A stretch of 64,000 nucleotides of DNA from Bromus sterilis. Lineage: Eukaryota; Streptophyta; Magnoliopsida; Poales; Poaceae. The translations under genes and the position numbers were made by a program. Positions 48,151-58,665 of the stretch are shown in pieces. Where the stretch lies: assembly GCA_950022295.1 (NCBI GenBank), contig OX465597.1:258975016-259039015 (forward strand). The letters run 5' to 3'. Position 1 is the first letter of the stretch. Every line of letters starts with the position of its first letter. The notes under the pieces were generated by a model, which ran no database searches, was not told where the DNA came from, and saw only the letters and a list, made by a program, of their open reading frames with translations.

Positions 48151-50183
48151 TATTGGAAATATGCCCTAGATGCAATAATAAAATGTTATTATATATATTT
48201 CCACGTTCGTAATTAATGTTTATATTTCTGTGCTATAATTGCAATGACCCTGACTATGAGATTCAGAAGAAAACTCACTTGAATGTGTGGAAATGTAAAC
48301 ACCAAGAGTTCCTGGTTTAGCCTCTAAGACCAGCTCATGTGCTAACTGATGATTACGTTTTCTTAATCATGGACATTGTTCTTGTAACAAGGATGTCAGT
48401 GGCAATGGGAACATATTGTTAGCAGAACAATGATGTTGAACCGACCCCAGTATTGAATGATATACTTAGAGATCACATCGTAACTACGTTATAAGTCATA
48501 TCATGAAATGTTATCATATACGTAATTCCTTAGACCATGAGAGTTTCGAATTTCTTCACATAGGAAGACATGCTTTGGTTCTTAGATGAATCCTCCCGTA
48601 AATGGGAAGTAGTAAAATAAGTTATGGGTATGTCAGATGGTGTGGCTAGTGACTTTGATAGTTCAAGAATGGGATTTGCTCCTTCACGATGAAGAGATAT
48701 TGACTTTGGATCCACTCGGTACGACCGTATCCATTCTAGTCTGGTCAGACGCATTGTGATTTAATCACGGGGATACCGGAATACAATAACGAGAAATAGA
48801 GACAAACGAGCAAAGAGGATAACGAGTGGCTTGTGTTCAAGAAGTTGTTACACATGGGTGCCAAACATCTCTCCTCTAACTTTGTCATATATCACGAAGC
48901 AAAGGGAATGGTACATGACTAAACATAAAGGTTCACTCGAAGTTTATTCGTGTATGTGCGGGAGTCAACATGGGTGTCCATGGCTCCGCTGTTGATTATT
49001 GGCTATTGACAAAAGGCTGTTGACCTATGTCCGGAAGATGTTCTGAGTCATGTCCGCATTATACCGAACCTATTGGGTCACACACTTAACGAGTAGTAAT
49101 CTGTTAGAGAACTAGGAGATGAAAAGAGAAAGGGTACCGAAATTGTTTCGGGTGGAACCGGAAGTGTTTCTGGGTAGCACTAGAAGTGTTCTAGGTTGTG
49201 CCGAATGGTTTCAGAATATTCGTGAACGGTCTCGGATTATTTCGGAACATTCAAGAAGAGTCTTGAAGTAGTAACAAGACATCCGTAATAGTCTCGGAAG
49301 GTTTTGCAACATTCGGTAATAGTTGTGGAATGGTTACGAAACATCGGGAAATTATTCCGGGACTTCTAGAAATGTTTCGGGAGGTTTCGGGAGGTTCTCG
49401 GGAGCTTATGGAAGTATCTGGAGGGTTATGGAACTCTCCAAAACACGGAAACCGAAGATAGGCCAAGTAGGAAGGTCCACAAGGCCGTAGGTCGGTGGGA
49501 AATAGACTTTCCTTGGGGTCCAGGGCAAAACGCAAGGGTCCCAGGCGTTTCGTACTGGAATCCGTGTTGGACTCCTCCTGGTGGCCAAAATCGACTTTGG
49601 GGAGAACCCTCGCCCAAGTTGCGACCCCAGGCTTCCACCTATATATTCATGGGTAGGGGTAGTCCCAAAGACACACCAGAAAAGCCCCAAGGCTGCCCCA
49701 GCTAAATCCCACGTGCCTCTAATTCTCTTCGGGCTAGATCGTTCTAGTCTGGACGCTGCTAGGCTCTTCTCCCTCTAGTTTCTCTCGGTGGTGTTCTTCT
49801 CTGGACGGCGGAGCGCTGCTGGATTGCTACATCGGGATGTGTGGATACCTATAGAGGGATCATACCTTTGATCCTTCTTCGAGGTCCTTCTTCTTCCTCG
49901 GGGATCTAGTTCGAGGGACTTGTTCGTGGGACTTGATCGGGACGGATCACGGGACAGATCGCGCAACGAATCATGGGACGGTACGCGGGATCGATATCCT
50001 CGCGGTTGGGAGGTCATTGAAATTCCTAGCTACGGGGATCTGCACAAACGTTCTTCACCAACTCTACTTCCGCTACTTCGGTTGGTGAGCCATGACCTAA
50101 AACCTTGTATGCAATCTTCTTGGATGATCTTCGTTTCTTGATTCGTAGGCCGAAAATTTTGTTTTATAATGCGTTTCCCAACA
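48151..50183 (+). repeat. 3' LTR of Copia 2 (2033 bp)
   Basis: Begins TATTGGAAATATG and ends CCCAACA. Colinear with the 5' LTR apart from the indels noted there. TATA-like box at about 49639. Confidence 0.9.
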
Positions 50184-50665
50184 GAGTGGTGGTCTTTATA
50201 TAGCCCAGGTGGCTGGCAGTTTGCAAAATATCCCCGGTTTTCTCTCGTGCGCGCGGTGTTTATGTTTCTGACTGCCGGGGGTCCGCAGGACCTCCGATTC
50301 GGGTAAAACTTCAAAATGCGCGATCAGCGCGTTGAGCCGGCGGCGTTCACCTCGTGCGGTAACCGTTCCGAGAACTTTTTCGGCACGCTATAAAATAACC
50401 CGTTTAATTATTAAACGGGGTTTTCGTTCCGTTGGCTACGGCTGGTCTTGTGGGGTTTTCGCGACGGTGATCGGGTGAAACCCGGTGTCGCAAAGGTCGA
50501 TTGTCAGGGTGGCAAGGGTCGGTCTCCGTCCGGTACGAGACAAGAGGGGTGAAAATAATCGCCGATCGATAAATTGGAGATGCAAACACTGCAAAAAAAT
50601 CAAACAATCAAACAATTCACACCGAAATCAAAAATTTTAATTTTTGTGAAATCTGGGTTGTTACA

Positions 50666-51230
50666 ATACAACACCACCAACAAGGGATCTCGTCCCTGAA
50701 ATACAAGATGGTCCGGGGGAGAGGGGGGAGAAAAGAGAGTCGGCAATCTTCAACACCACCAACAAGGGACTCTGCTCCCTGTCAACGTCGAACTTCTGTC
50801 GAGAAAAATTTCCGCAGAGAGACGGCAACATCGGAAAACGAGACCATCGGGAGATCAAGAGGAAGAACGATAGTTGAAAGAGACGATCAAGGGAAGCATT
50901 CTCACTGAAATTGTGAAGATACTGGGCAAGAGAACGAAAGTCAATAAACGACCATTTATTTACCAAGAGTAAGAAGAACTCAATGTACTACCGGATTTCC
51001 TAACCTGAGATCGGAATCGAGACAATACGCTGCAAGCAAGGCATTGTAACGATTCTGAAACTCTACTTACTCGAGATCCTAAAGTTTGAAAGGGGATAAG
51101 TCGAGAGTTAAAAAACTAACGACACTTTTCCTGACTTGATTAAGGTTAAGGAGCAAAAGAATCCTACTCTCCGATAACTAACTTAGGCCAGAGAAGGGAT
51201 CTTACGGTCAGTAAGGCTCTGATACCAAGT
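50666..51230 (-). other. 565-bp interior of the Gypsy derivative
   Basis: Read on the minus strand it starts with the primer-site region and ends with the pol-terminus-like phrase and polypurine tract at 50666-50690. The phrase caacaccaccaacaaggga occurs twice (about 50669 and 50751), the second a short duplication of the first. A 101-codon minus frame at 50661-50966 runs into the LTR; its last residues resemble a pol C-terminus, the rest is unrecognised. Confidence 0.6.
51215..51227 (-). other. Primer binding site of the Gypsy derivative
   Basis: Minus-strand TGGTATCAGAGCC, three bases inside the LTR end at 51231. Confidence 0.85.
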
Positions 51231-53281
51231 TGTAAGACCCGATATGCGGTACTATTCAAGATCTAGATGATTCCATCCAGATCCAGGGACGTGGCACATA
51301 TTGGTCCCACCGCGACATATGACAATGCCATATGCCCCGGATTTCCAACATGATATCACAACATTCCAGCTACATGGATACAACATCTCATACAACCGGC
51401 ATACAACTGCCTTAATACAATACATTAGCGGAAGATACATGTCTGAGTACAGACTACATTCAAATGCTTAGTGGCAAAGATAAACACACCATTCCGGTAA
51501 CCACACGGGTCTAGGCTCTCCGACGGGATCCACCTAACTAGTCGTCGTCGAGTCTCCACAAAGTCGTCCAGAAGAAGGGTCGAGGTAGTAATCAACTACA
51601 GAAGCCGATCAGGAAAAACATAAAAGGGAAAGGAAAACAAAGGGGTGAGTATATATCAAAGTTTTGTAACTAACTTCTCACGGGTAAGATGGAGGTAGTG
51701 GTGAGGTTGCTGACACACTAGCAATATATGAGTGGCTAACGGTCTAATTGTAGAGTAAGATGAGAACCAAGCATTTGATGAGGAATCGCCTCCAACAAGT
51801 CTTGCTATCAACTACTTACGCAAACATAACACCTATCCTATCCTTGTCCTCCTCTTCGCATCCCGACGAAAAGAATCAGTCAAGGCACAGACACATTGAT
51901 CAAGTTATATTAAATATGATTTAGTTGATGTTATCTATGAACAAGACGTAGGTTCCAAGTCGTCCATAACCGTGGACACGGCTTATCAAAAAGATTTAAC
52001 CCTGCAGGGGTGTACCAACTGCCCATTACAAGGCTCGGCACGCATGCCCATCACTCTTAGTTTCTACCCATCACAAGCAACCATTTTATGATTTAGTCCG
52101 GAGAGATTCGAAATGACAGGTCCCTCTAGCTAACAACGAACAAATCCGGGTGGCCCCCGGGGAGTAGACACCCAATCCAAAAGCCGGCCACGCTCTCGGA
52201 TCGGACTCTTCTGTATGACGCAGGTCGGATTGCCAGTAATTCTCACATGAGGCCGGGTCCTAGCTGATCAGGTGGACCTGCAAGAAAACCATGTTCCCAC
52301 TGGCGCTGTTTGTAATAAAGAACATCTGCTAGGAGCGACCCGACAGATACACACACGGTTTTCAAATGGTAAATCAGCTTGGGCTACCACTAGAAATGTT
52401 TGAAGCTAGGTAGGTAAGAAAAGGGGACCCCATAAAATCCCACACGCGGTTAGGCACGCTCAGTCTTAGAACCTATACCCGGAACTCGGATCCTAGGTGA
52501 CTCGAATGGAACAAAGCGTCGGGGCGGGATAGCCTAGACCTTCCATCCTTCATCGAATATAGTCAACATTATAATAATCATATCACGGCGGCGGCGGGGT
52601 GCCTCGGGCTGGCTCGGTGGGAGGGAGAGAGGATAGAAGATGGGTGACGTCGCGCGCCCGTAGCCCTCCGATCGTCCGATTGGACGGCCGGGAGCATCTG
52701 GGGATTGTGTTGGACGAAAAATGGGGTATTTTGGGGCAGATTGGGGCAAAGTGGAGGGGGTGGCTGCAATTTTGGCTTAGGAGAAACCCTAGAAAAAGGT
52801 GGGAGAGTGGTGGTATTTATATAGCCCAGGTGGCTGGCAGTTTGCAAAAACATCCCCGGTTTTTCTCTCGCGCGCACGGTGTTTATGTTTCTGAGGGTCC
52901 GCAGGACCTCCGATTCGGGTAAAACTTCGAACTGCGCGATCAGCGCGTCGAGCCGGCGGCGTTCACCTCGCGCGGGACACGTTCCGAGAACTTTTTTCGG
53001 CGCGCTATAAAATAACCCGTTTAATTATTAAACCGGGTTTTCGTTCCGTTGGCTATGGCGGGTCTTGTGCGGTTTTCGCGACGGTGATCAGGTGAAACCC
53101 AGTGTCGCAAAGATCGTGTGTCAGGATGGCAAGGGTCGGTCTCCGTCCGATACAAGAAAAGAAGGGGAAAAATAATCGCCGATCGATAAATCGGAGATGC
53201 CAACACCGCAAACAAATCAGACAATCAAAAAATTCACACCAAAAACAAAATTTTAAATTTTGTGAAATCTGGGTTGTTACA
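51231..53281 (-). repeat. Right LTR (5' LTR) of the Gypsy derivative (2051 bp)
   Basis: Opens TGTAAGACCCGATATG and closes GGGTTGTTACA. Uninterrupted copy used as the reference for the split left LTR. Confidence 0.9.
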
Positions 53282-53286
53282 CTATG

Positions 53287-53565
53287 AGATCCTTTTTTGG
53301 GATACAATTGATGATATCAACAAAACCCAATATTTCCTTGCCAATATAAGTATACGGTTGGAAGGGCCTATTTCAATTATTTAAGAGAAACAATCACGGT
53401 CATCTGATACATGTTTTTCTTAAATTTGTTATCCAGAATAATATTTCGTGAAACATCACTCACTAATAATCGAATTTGTAAAAAGGAGACTAGTTGCTGC
53501 AATAAATCAATAAGGAAGAAGGGGCAAACAAGAATCTCAATGAAAGAGATTCTAGACCGGTCATC
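53287..53565. other. Unassigned sequence right of the Gypsy derivative
   Basis: AT-rich with no frame or repeat that I recognise. Before the Gypsy derivative inserted it was contiguous with the MITE-bearing sequence at 39343-39478. Confidence 0.4.
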
Positions 53566-53748
53566 AATGGCGAAGCTTAGGCTTGGTTCTTGGAGGGGAA
53601 ATGAGCTTGGGAGGGGGGGCTACAAATGAGTTTTGAGGGAGATTTATTATATATTTGGGCAATTTATCTATAAGTATTCGAAATATTTTTGCATGCGTTG
53701 GGGGAGGAGGGGGCTGCCCAGGTTGGCCCAGACGAAGCTCCGCCACTT
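53566..53748. mobile_element. Small inverted-repeat element (MITE-like)
   Basis: Left aatggcgaagctt (53566-53578) and the complement of the right end AAGTGGCGGAGCTTC (53734-53748) form terminal inverted repeats of the RTGGCGRAGCTT type common in grass genomes. No clear target duplication was found, so the superfamily (hAT-like is possible) is unresolved. A polyG-rich tract lies inside at 53617-53626. Confidence 0.4.
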
Positions 53749-54058
53749 CCAATCATGGTCGGGTTGATCGATCACTTCTTAAACGGGAGTTAAGTGCTTC
53801 GAATCATACATGGAACTTATTTCATAGAGTGAGTCTAACCATTTCGATAGTAAATGCAAAATTTACCTGCACTTCTAAGATTAGAGTTCTACAATACTTC
53901 TGTAATGTTCCAATACCAGGTCAAAGTTGATGCCCCTTCTCTTTCTTTTATCTCATCTTTTATAAGTTGTTTAACTTTTGTGTTTTTAAGACTCAGATGG
54001 AGAAGATTTATCCGCATGCACCTCCATTTTCGTCAATGGATTGCTTGACAACAGAGGA
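53749..54058. other. Unassigned sequence left of the minus-strand retroposon
   Basis: No coding motif; short plus frames only. It is the left flank of the non-LTR insertion. Confidence 0.4.
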
Positions 54059-54841
54059 CCTAACGAACTCATATATTTTTTTGATAAAGAGAATATATTA
54101 ATATGACGGAGATACCAATTACACCCGGTCTCTGTAGCAACAAGATGTCCAAAAACATCAAGGATACACACATGCAAAAACGAGAAAAAAAGATCCCGCC
54201 ACGATGATCAATCAGTAGCATCAGCAACACTCTAACCACCACCGAAAACAACACCCGGATTACAAAAGAGGCTCTCCAAAAGCAACGCCTCCAAGAAGGA
54301 AACAATGCACAAGCATTGTCGTTGCCCGATCGAAGATCATGGGTTTACACCCTAAAGAAAATCTGAATTCACCAAAAACAATGTCTTCAACAAGCCATTG
54401 CCAGGCACAACCAATAAAGGCCATACCTTGGGTTTTCACCCTGAGAATCGAGATTCAGTTCTCGAGGAGAACCACCAAAAATGCAGTCCTCCAATGTTGC
54501 CGCACCAGCTTGTCGAGGTCACTGTTGCAAGTCGCCAAACACCTAGCACACAATCTTCATCGCATCAAATACATTCATCTGCCAAAGCTTTGAGACTGTA
54601 ACCTTTCCAATCTAGATGTCTAGGGGCAATATACGCCAATCCATATAGTTCTTCGATGGAAAAATCGGAACTCGTGAGTAGCTAGATCGAAGATGTCTAC
54701 ATTCGGCAAAAAGTTGGCTGAGCGAAAGAAGAGTGCTAGGACCACCGCCCAAAGGGCAGTACCAGCCGCCGACCCTTGCCGTTCATAGCCTGCGCCGCCA
54801 GGTGCCATATGACAGCGGATGTAGGACTCCGCCGCTGCCAA

Positions 54842-55314
54842 CACCCGGCGGGACTAAGTTCAGGTGACATGCCCATGGCATGTCACCATGTAACATGCCC
54901 CATTGCATCTGCCGTCAGATCTTCATCCAAAGGACAAAAACGATCCAAAATTTAAACTCGAAAATTAAACATTTTAAAAAAAATTGAAAAAATTCCAGTA
55001 ATTTTAATATGGTCCGTTTTGTGTTCTATGAAATTTTCGGTTCATTTCCATAATTGGTTTATCATTAAATAGATTTTCAAATTGTGACATTAAAAAGCTA
55101 TTAACTCATGAACGAGTGATCCAAATGAAACGAAAATCTTACAGAACACAAAACGGACCATATTAAACTTACTGGAATTTTTTTAAATTTTTCTAAAATG
55201 TTTGATTTTTGAATTTAAATTTGGGATCATTTTTGTCCTTTGGATGAAGATCCGACGGCAGATGTGAGGCGCATGTTACATGGGCATGTCACCTGATCTC
55301 TGTCCCACCCGGGG
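54842..55314. mobile_element. Near-palindromic hairpin (foldback) element, ~470 bp
   Basis: Arms 54842-55048 and 55123-55314 are inverted copies separated by a ~74-bp loop. Shared phrases read inward include caggtgacatgcccatg, catctgccgtc, cttcatccaaaggacaaaaa, attccagtaa and atatggtccgttttgtgttct. Outer ends are acccggcgggac on the left and the complement ACCCGGGGTGGGAC-like text on the right. The left arm carries a small extra palindrome, ggcatgtcaccatg. It interrupts the retroposon and its frame. No transposase and no certain target duplication; Mutator-type or foldback MITE are candidates. Confidence 0.8.
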
Positions 55315-55664
55315 TGCGCAACCGCACAACCCCAACCAAACGAAGCCGTTGGAGCAAAATTGCGCCGCCACCACCCTTGCAGACTTCCTCGCGCCATTGC
55401 GACGGCCAGCACGACCGCCTGCCGCCACTCCAGCGCCGCTACGCCCCGCAAAACGCCACGCTCCGGCTCGAACCGATTAACCCATGTCGATCTTGTCGCG
55501 CAAGAAGGAGAAGGCTCCCCGCCGTCGCCCACGCCAGGCAGGCTTCGCCTGCCGACGCGCCTATGAGGCGACAAGAGGAGAGAGCCGCAAGAGGAGGGCC
55601 GGGGACTAGCAGCGGCGGTGGCCTCCGCTGTCGCCCGCGGGAGTGCCAGAGGAGGCAGATCCAT
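55310..55664 (-). pseudogene. Open frame at the 5' end of the retroposon, cut by the hairpin element
   Basis: About 118 codons from the ATG at 55662-55664 before the reading frame enters the hairpin. Arg, Ala, Ser and Gly dominate, as is usual for GC-rich grass first exons. No domain recognised. The frame continues artificially to 55227 inside the hairpin. Confidence 0.35.
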
Positions 55665-55723
55665 TTTTTCGAGAGAGAACGAACCAGTCGGTCAATCACC
55701 TAACGAACTCATATGTAAATGGG

Positions 55724-57567
55724 GACTACTAGTCCTCCTCCGATAAGTCTGAAGCCTCAGGATGTCATGAAGGCGCGTCTGGCTCCTTGCCACTCTATCC
55801 CCTTTCCCCTTCTCCCCGCCGCTCACCGCCGAATCCCCCCCACCGGCCTCTCCGACAACATTTATCCCCTAACTACCTTCTCTTCTTCACTTCTATCTCC
55901 CTCCTTTCTCCCCATTAGTAATTTTGTACGTGCGCACACGAAAAAACGTCCCTACCAATAATATATTTAAACATGATGAGCAAAAGAATTGAATGCGATT
56001 AACAAAAAAAATGGAACAATATTATACTTCTATCTTTATTGTATATCTAAAACGATGTAAAGACTCATATTTTATCCATCGGTGTTCCGTTTACCGCCTT
56101 ATGTTGATCTTCACTTCGTCCTCTCCTACTCCCTCCTCTTTTTCATAATTTTTTTCTTCTCATTTTTGGTTTTCCTGCAGATTATTATTGAAAACCACAT
56201 AAATCTTATAGTTTATCAAATGAAAACATGTCTTCTTAGGTAAGTCGGTAAGTTTTAGTTTTTTTAAGAAAGTATTATTAAAAAAAATCAATTGATTGCT
56301 TGAATATATTTTTATTTAATCATGGAAATTGCATATAAAATATATGGGACCCCCTTTGCAACGCATGTGCAATTATCTAATGCAATAATATATTAGAATC
56401 AATTGAGAGATCTACTAATGTTAACAAAAAAAATGTGCGGCTTGCACTCAAATTGTAGGTGAGCTTATTTATCAACCTGAGTACTCGTGTTGATATCATT
56501 TCCTAGGTAGAAAAATATATATATCAAAACTTGGTAATGAAGCAGTGTCTATGTCGGTATAAGAATTTGAGGCCCCGATGCAGAAAGAAATTGTGCTAGA
56601 ACTTGACTATTAATTCACATGATTCACACTTGTCATGACATATATTGGCCAAGATGACGATCTTCAATTGTCTACGCTGTTGAATAGTCGATCACATGCC
56701 ATACATCTCCGGCGGGAAGTACTTCATCTTGCACATTTGCGCGATATGAACATTGAATATAAAATTGGTCCCAAAAATTTAAAAATTCTTACACCATCTG
56801 TTTCATATTATAAGGTTCCTTAATTTGTCAGGGAATTATAAAACATTAATTGTATTTGGTTGATTCCAAAATTTGTTCCTTGGTGGGTTCTTTCCTTTAA
56901 AGTGTCATGAATGGAACGATCTCCATGGTTCAGTTCATCCTTAATCTTGACGCATGCAATTATCGTGACAACAAATTTGAAAATAAATGCTGCATGTGTA
57001 GGGAGTTGGGCATGAATGCATGCAATAAAAGATAATCAATGCAGAGGACATAATCGAGCAAAGAATTGGGTGCATGCAGGGAAGAAATTAGTGCATGCAT
57101 GCCACATAATTAGTGCAAGATTAATGATATTAGGGGCTCCATTTTTGTAATGGAAGTGGTGGGTAATTTGTAGGAAGTTTTAAGGGTATTAAACGTGTTG
57201 TGCTGCGCTAAACATGGAAGCAATTCTAACCGTCAGATTTGATGAATGGAAGGTCAAGATGTATTGGATTAGCCCCTCTCGTGCTTTTATATATTAGTTT
57301 AGATTCCTCAGGTCCCTCTTGGTTGCTCTGACGCAATGGAGAATATGGGAGAGTAGGGAAACGCTTGCAACCAGATTCCAGCCAAAGAACCACCAAAATC
57401 CATGATCCACCGCCCCCCCCCCCCCCCCCCGGCCCTGGTAGGGATCGACCCAGCCTAGTGGAATCCCTCTTGCACCTCAATATCCAGGCCCTATACTTCA
57501 GAGAGCTGGATGTCCTTCTTTTCCAGGCGCCATAAGATCTGGATGTACATACGCAAGAAACAGAGTT
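55724..57567. other. 5' region of the LINE, no coding signal
   Basis: GC-rich at first (55730-55880), then strongly AT-rich to about 57300. No frame above 80 codons and no motif. Phrases such as ctcgtgcttttatatatta near 57278 resemble ends of other grass transposons, so an unrecognised insert may lie here. An 18-C homopolymer occupies 57413-57430. Confidence 0.4.
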
Positions 57568-57577
57568 CAATATCCTC

Positions 57578-58630
57578 ATGAAGTTCACTTCTGTGGAAAG
57601 ACAGGGGAGGGTGATCTCACTGCAGTCTATTCAGCACTCTATTTCCAAATATTGGAGGGATTACTTCCACAATATATTGCAGCTCTCAAGGTATTTGTTC
57701 ATTGTTCACTTACTTTCCATCAAAGCTTCTATGTTTGTGTTCACCCCTCAATCTTGGAGCATGCGGGCGGATAACTACCTCCTAGAGTGGATGGATCCGG
57801 ATGATAGCGGCAAGCAAATCAAATATTACAGCTTCAACTATGTTAATGTCACTATTTGTTTCTATGGAGTCCCAAGAAGATTCAGATCAGAAGCTTTGCT
57901 TACCAGTATTCTCAAGATCTCCACCACTCTCACGGAGAGCGAAGAGGAGCAGAGGATCCTCCAAGATCCTTCACCAGCTCAAAAATCCACAAGAACCACT
58001 GTTCCTCGTCCTCCAGATCCATATAGGGGTTCCTCTCAGCTACGAGACTCCCTTCCTCAGATCAACATGCAGTTTCTCTCCATTAGGGAATCAGAGGCTT
58101 TCCACGTGCAGGTGGATCAGGAGCCAAAAGAGAAAATTTCATAGGTTGAGTTCAATGTCCTCATGGAGCATACATCTGCTGGAGGGCCAGGGAGTGTGAT
58201 TACTGTCAGAATCTATGGTGTTGCCAGAAAGTTCAGATCCCAGGCGCTTCTCAATACCATTCTCAAAGGTCTGGGTCAGATTTCAGATTTTCATCCTTAC
58301 CGTCAGAGTTTGGTCCAAGGCAGGCAGGAATATATCTGGGGTTCCACCAAGTTTCATGTTAGCAAGCAGACACGACACAAGTTGTCTAGTATCCAAAGAC
58401 AGTTGTTGGCTGATCCCAAGGGTGAAGAAAAGGAAGCTGAAGATCAAGATCCAGTGCAGAATCAATCAAAGGAACTATCTCTGAGAAAGATTAATGAACA
58501 ACTAAGAAGGCTTGAGCACACAAGTGGGGGCTCCTCCCAAGTTGTTCCTTCTCTACCTCCAACCCAAGAACACCAAGGAGATGGTGTTCCGATTGCTCAG
58601 GGATCTTCTCCGTCCTCGTTGTACATTTAG
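57578..58630 (+). pseudogene. LINE ORF1 with an in-frame stop and an internal duplication
   Basis: Two pieces in one frame (57578-58144 and 58163-58630) are separated by a TAG at 58142-58144. Both halves carry related text: EFNILMKFTS in the frame before 57600 and EFNVLMEHTS near 58150; GVPRRFRSEALLTSILK near 57868 and GVARKFRSQALLNTILK near 58216. ORF1 proteins of plant L1 elements bind element RNA, often with an RRM-like domain and CCHC knuckle; no knuckle is visible here. The C-terminal part is Gln/Ser-rich with a charged helix. Start unclear: the frame is open from about 57540. Confidence 0.6.
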
Positions 58631-58665
58631 GCAGTGGCGCATGGCCCTAACGCGGCTCTAGCTCC

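Larger units (their letters stand above)
41059..50183 (+). mobile_element. Copia element 2 with decayed gag-pol
   Basis: LTRs at 41059-43137 and 48151-50183, a tRNA-iMet primer site at 43139 and a polypurine tract AGTGGGAGAC at 48141-48150 define a plus-strand element. The 5-bp duplication gagtg (41054-41058, 50184-50188) is perfect. The 5' LTR opens TGTTGGAAATGTGCCC, the Angela/WIS/BARE-like style; the 3' LTR opens TATTGGAAATATGCCC, the G of the terminal TG having changed to A. Copia gag, integrase-region, reverse transcriptase and RNase H motifs occur in the canonical order, all in broken frames. Confidence 0.95.
39479..50665 (-). repeat. Left LTR (3' LTR) of the Gypsy derivative, interrupted by Copia 2
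   Basis: Pieces 39479-41058 and 50189-50665 together give about 2057 bp colinear with 51231-53281. The break is exactly at the gagtg duplication of Copia 2. Confidence 0.85.
39479..53281 (-). mobile_element. Gypsy deletion derivative with 2.05-kb LTRs and a 565-bp interior, split by Copia 2
   Basis: LTR copies open TGTAAG and close TTACA on the plus strand: the left is 39479-41058 plus 50189-50665, the right 51231-53281. A perfect 5-bp duplication, ctatg, flanks it (39474-39478, 53282-53286). The minus-strand primer site at 51215-51227 gives leftward orientation. The interior is only 565 bp. Next to the 3' LTR (minus strand) it still reads GGGACGAGATCCC then a purine-rich tract, the usual end of plant Ty3/Gypsy pol. 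gag and nearly all of pol are therefore missing, and movement must have depended on a helper. Confidence 0.85.
54075..55698 (-). mobile_element. Non-LTR retroposon without ORF2, 16-bp target duplication
   Basis: The 16-mer cctaacgaactcatat occurs at 54059-54074 and 55699-55714 and brackets the insert. The insert begins (left) with a T7 run, so it is a minus-strand copy with a short A tail preceded by ttaatatattctctttatc. That tail style recalls grass LINE or SINE 3' ends. The 5' end is a short leader, then an ATG at 55662-55664 opening MDLPPLALPRATAEATAAAS, GC-rich for about 115 codons until the hairpin element interrupts it. Without the hairpin the insert is about 1.15 kb. No reverse transcriptase is encoded. 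It is either a non-autonomous retroposon or a processed retrocopy of a host transcript. Confidence 0.7.
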
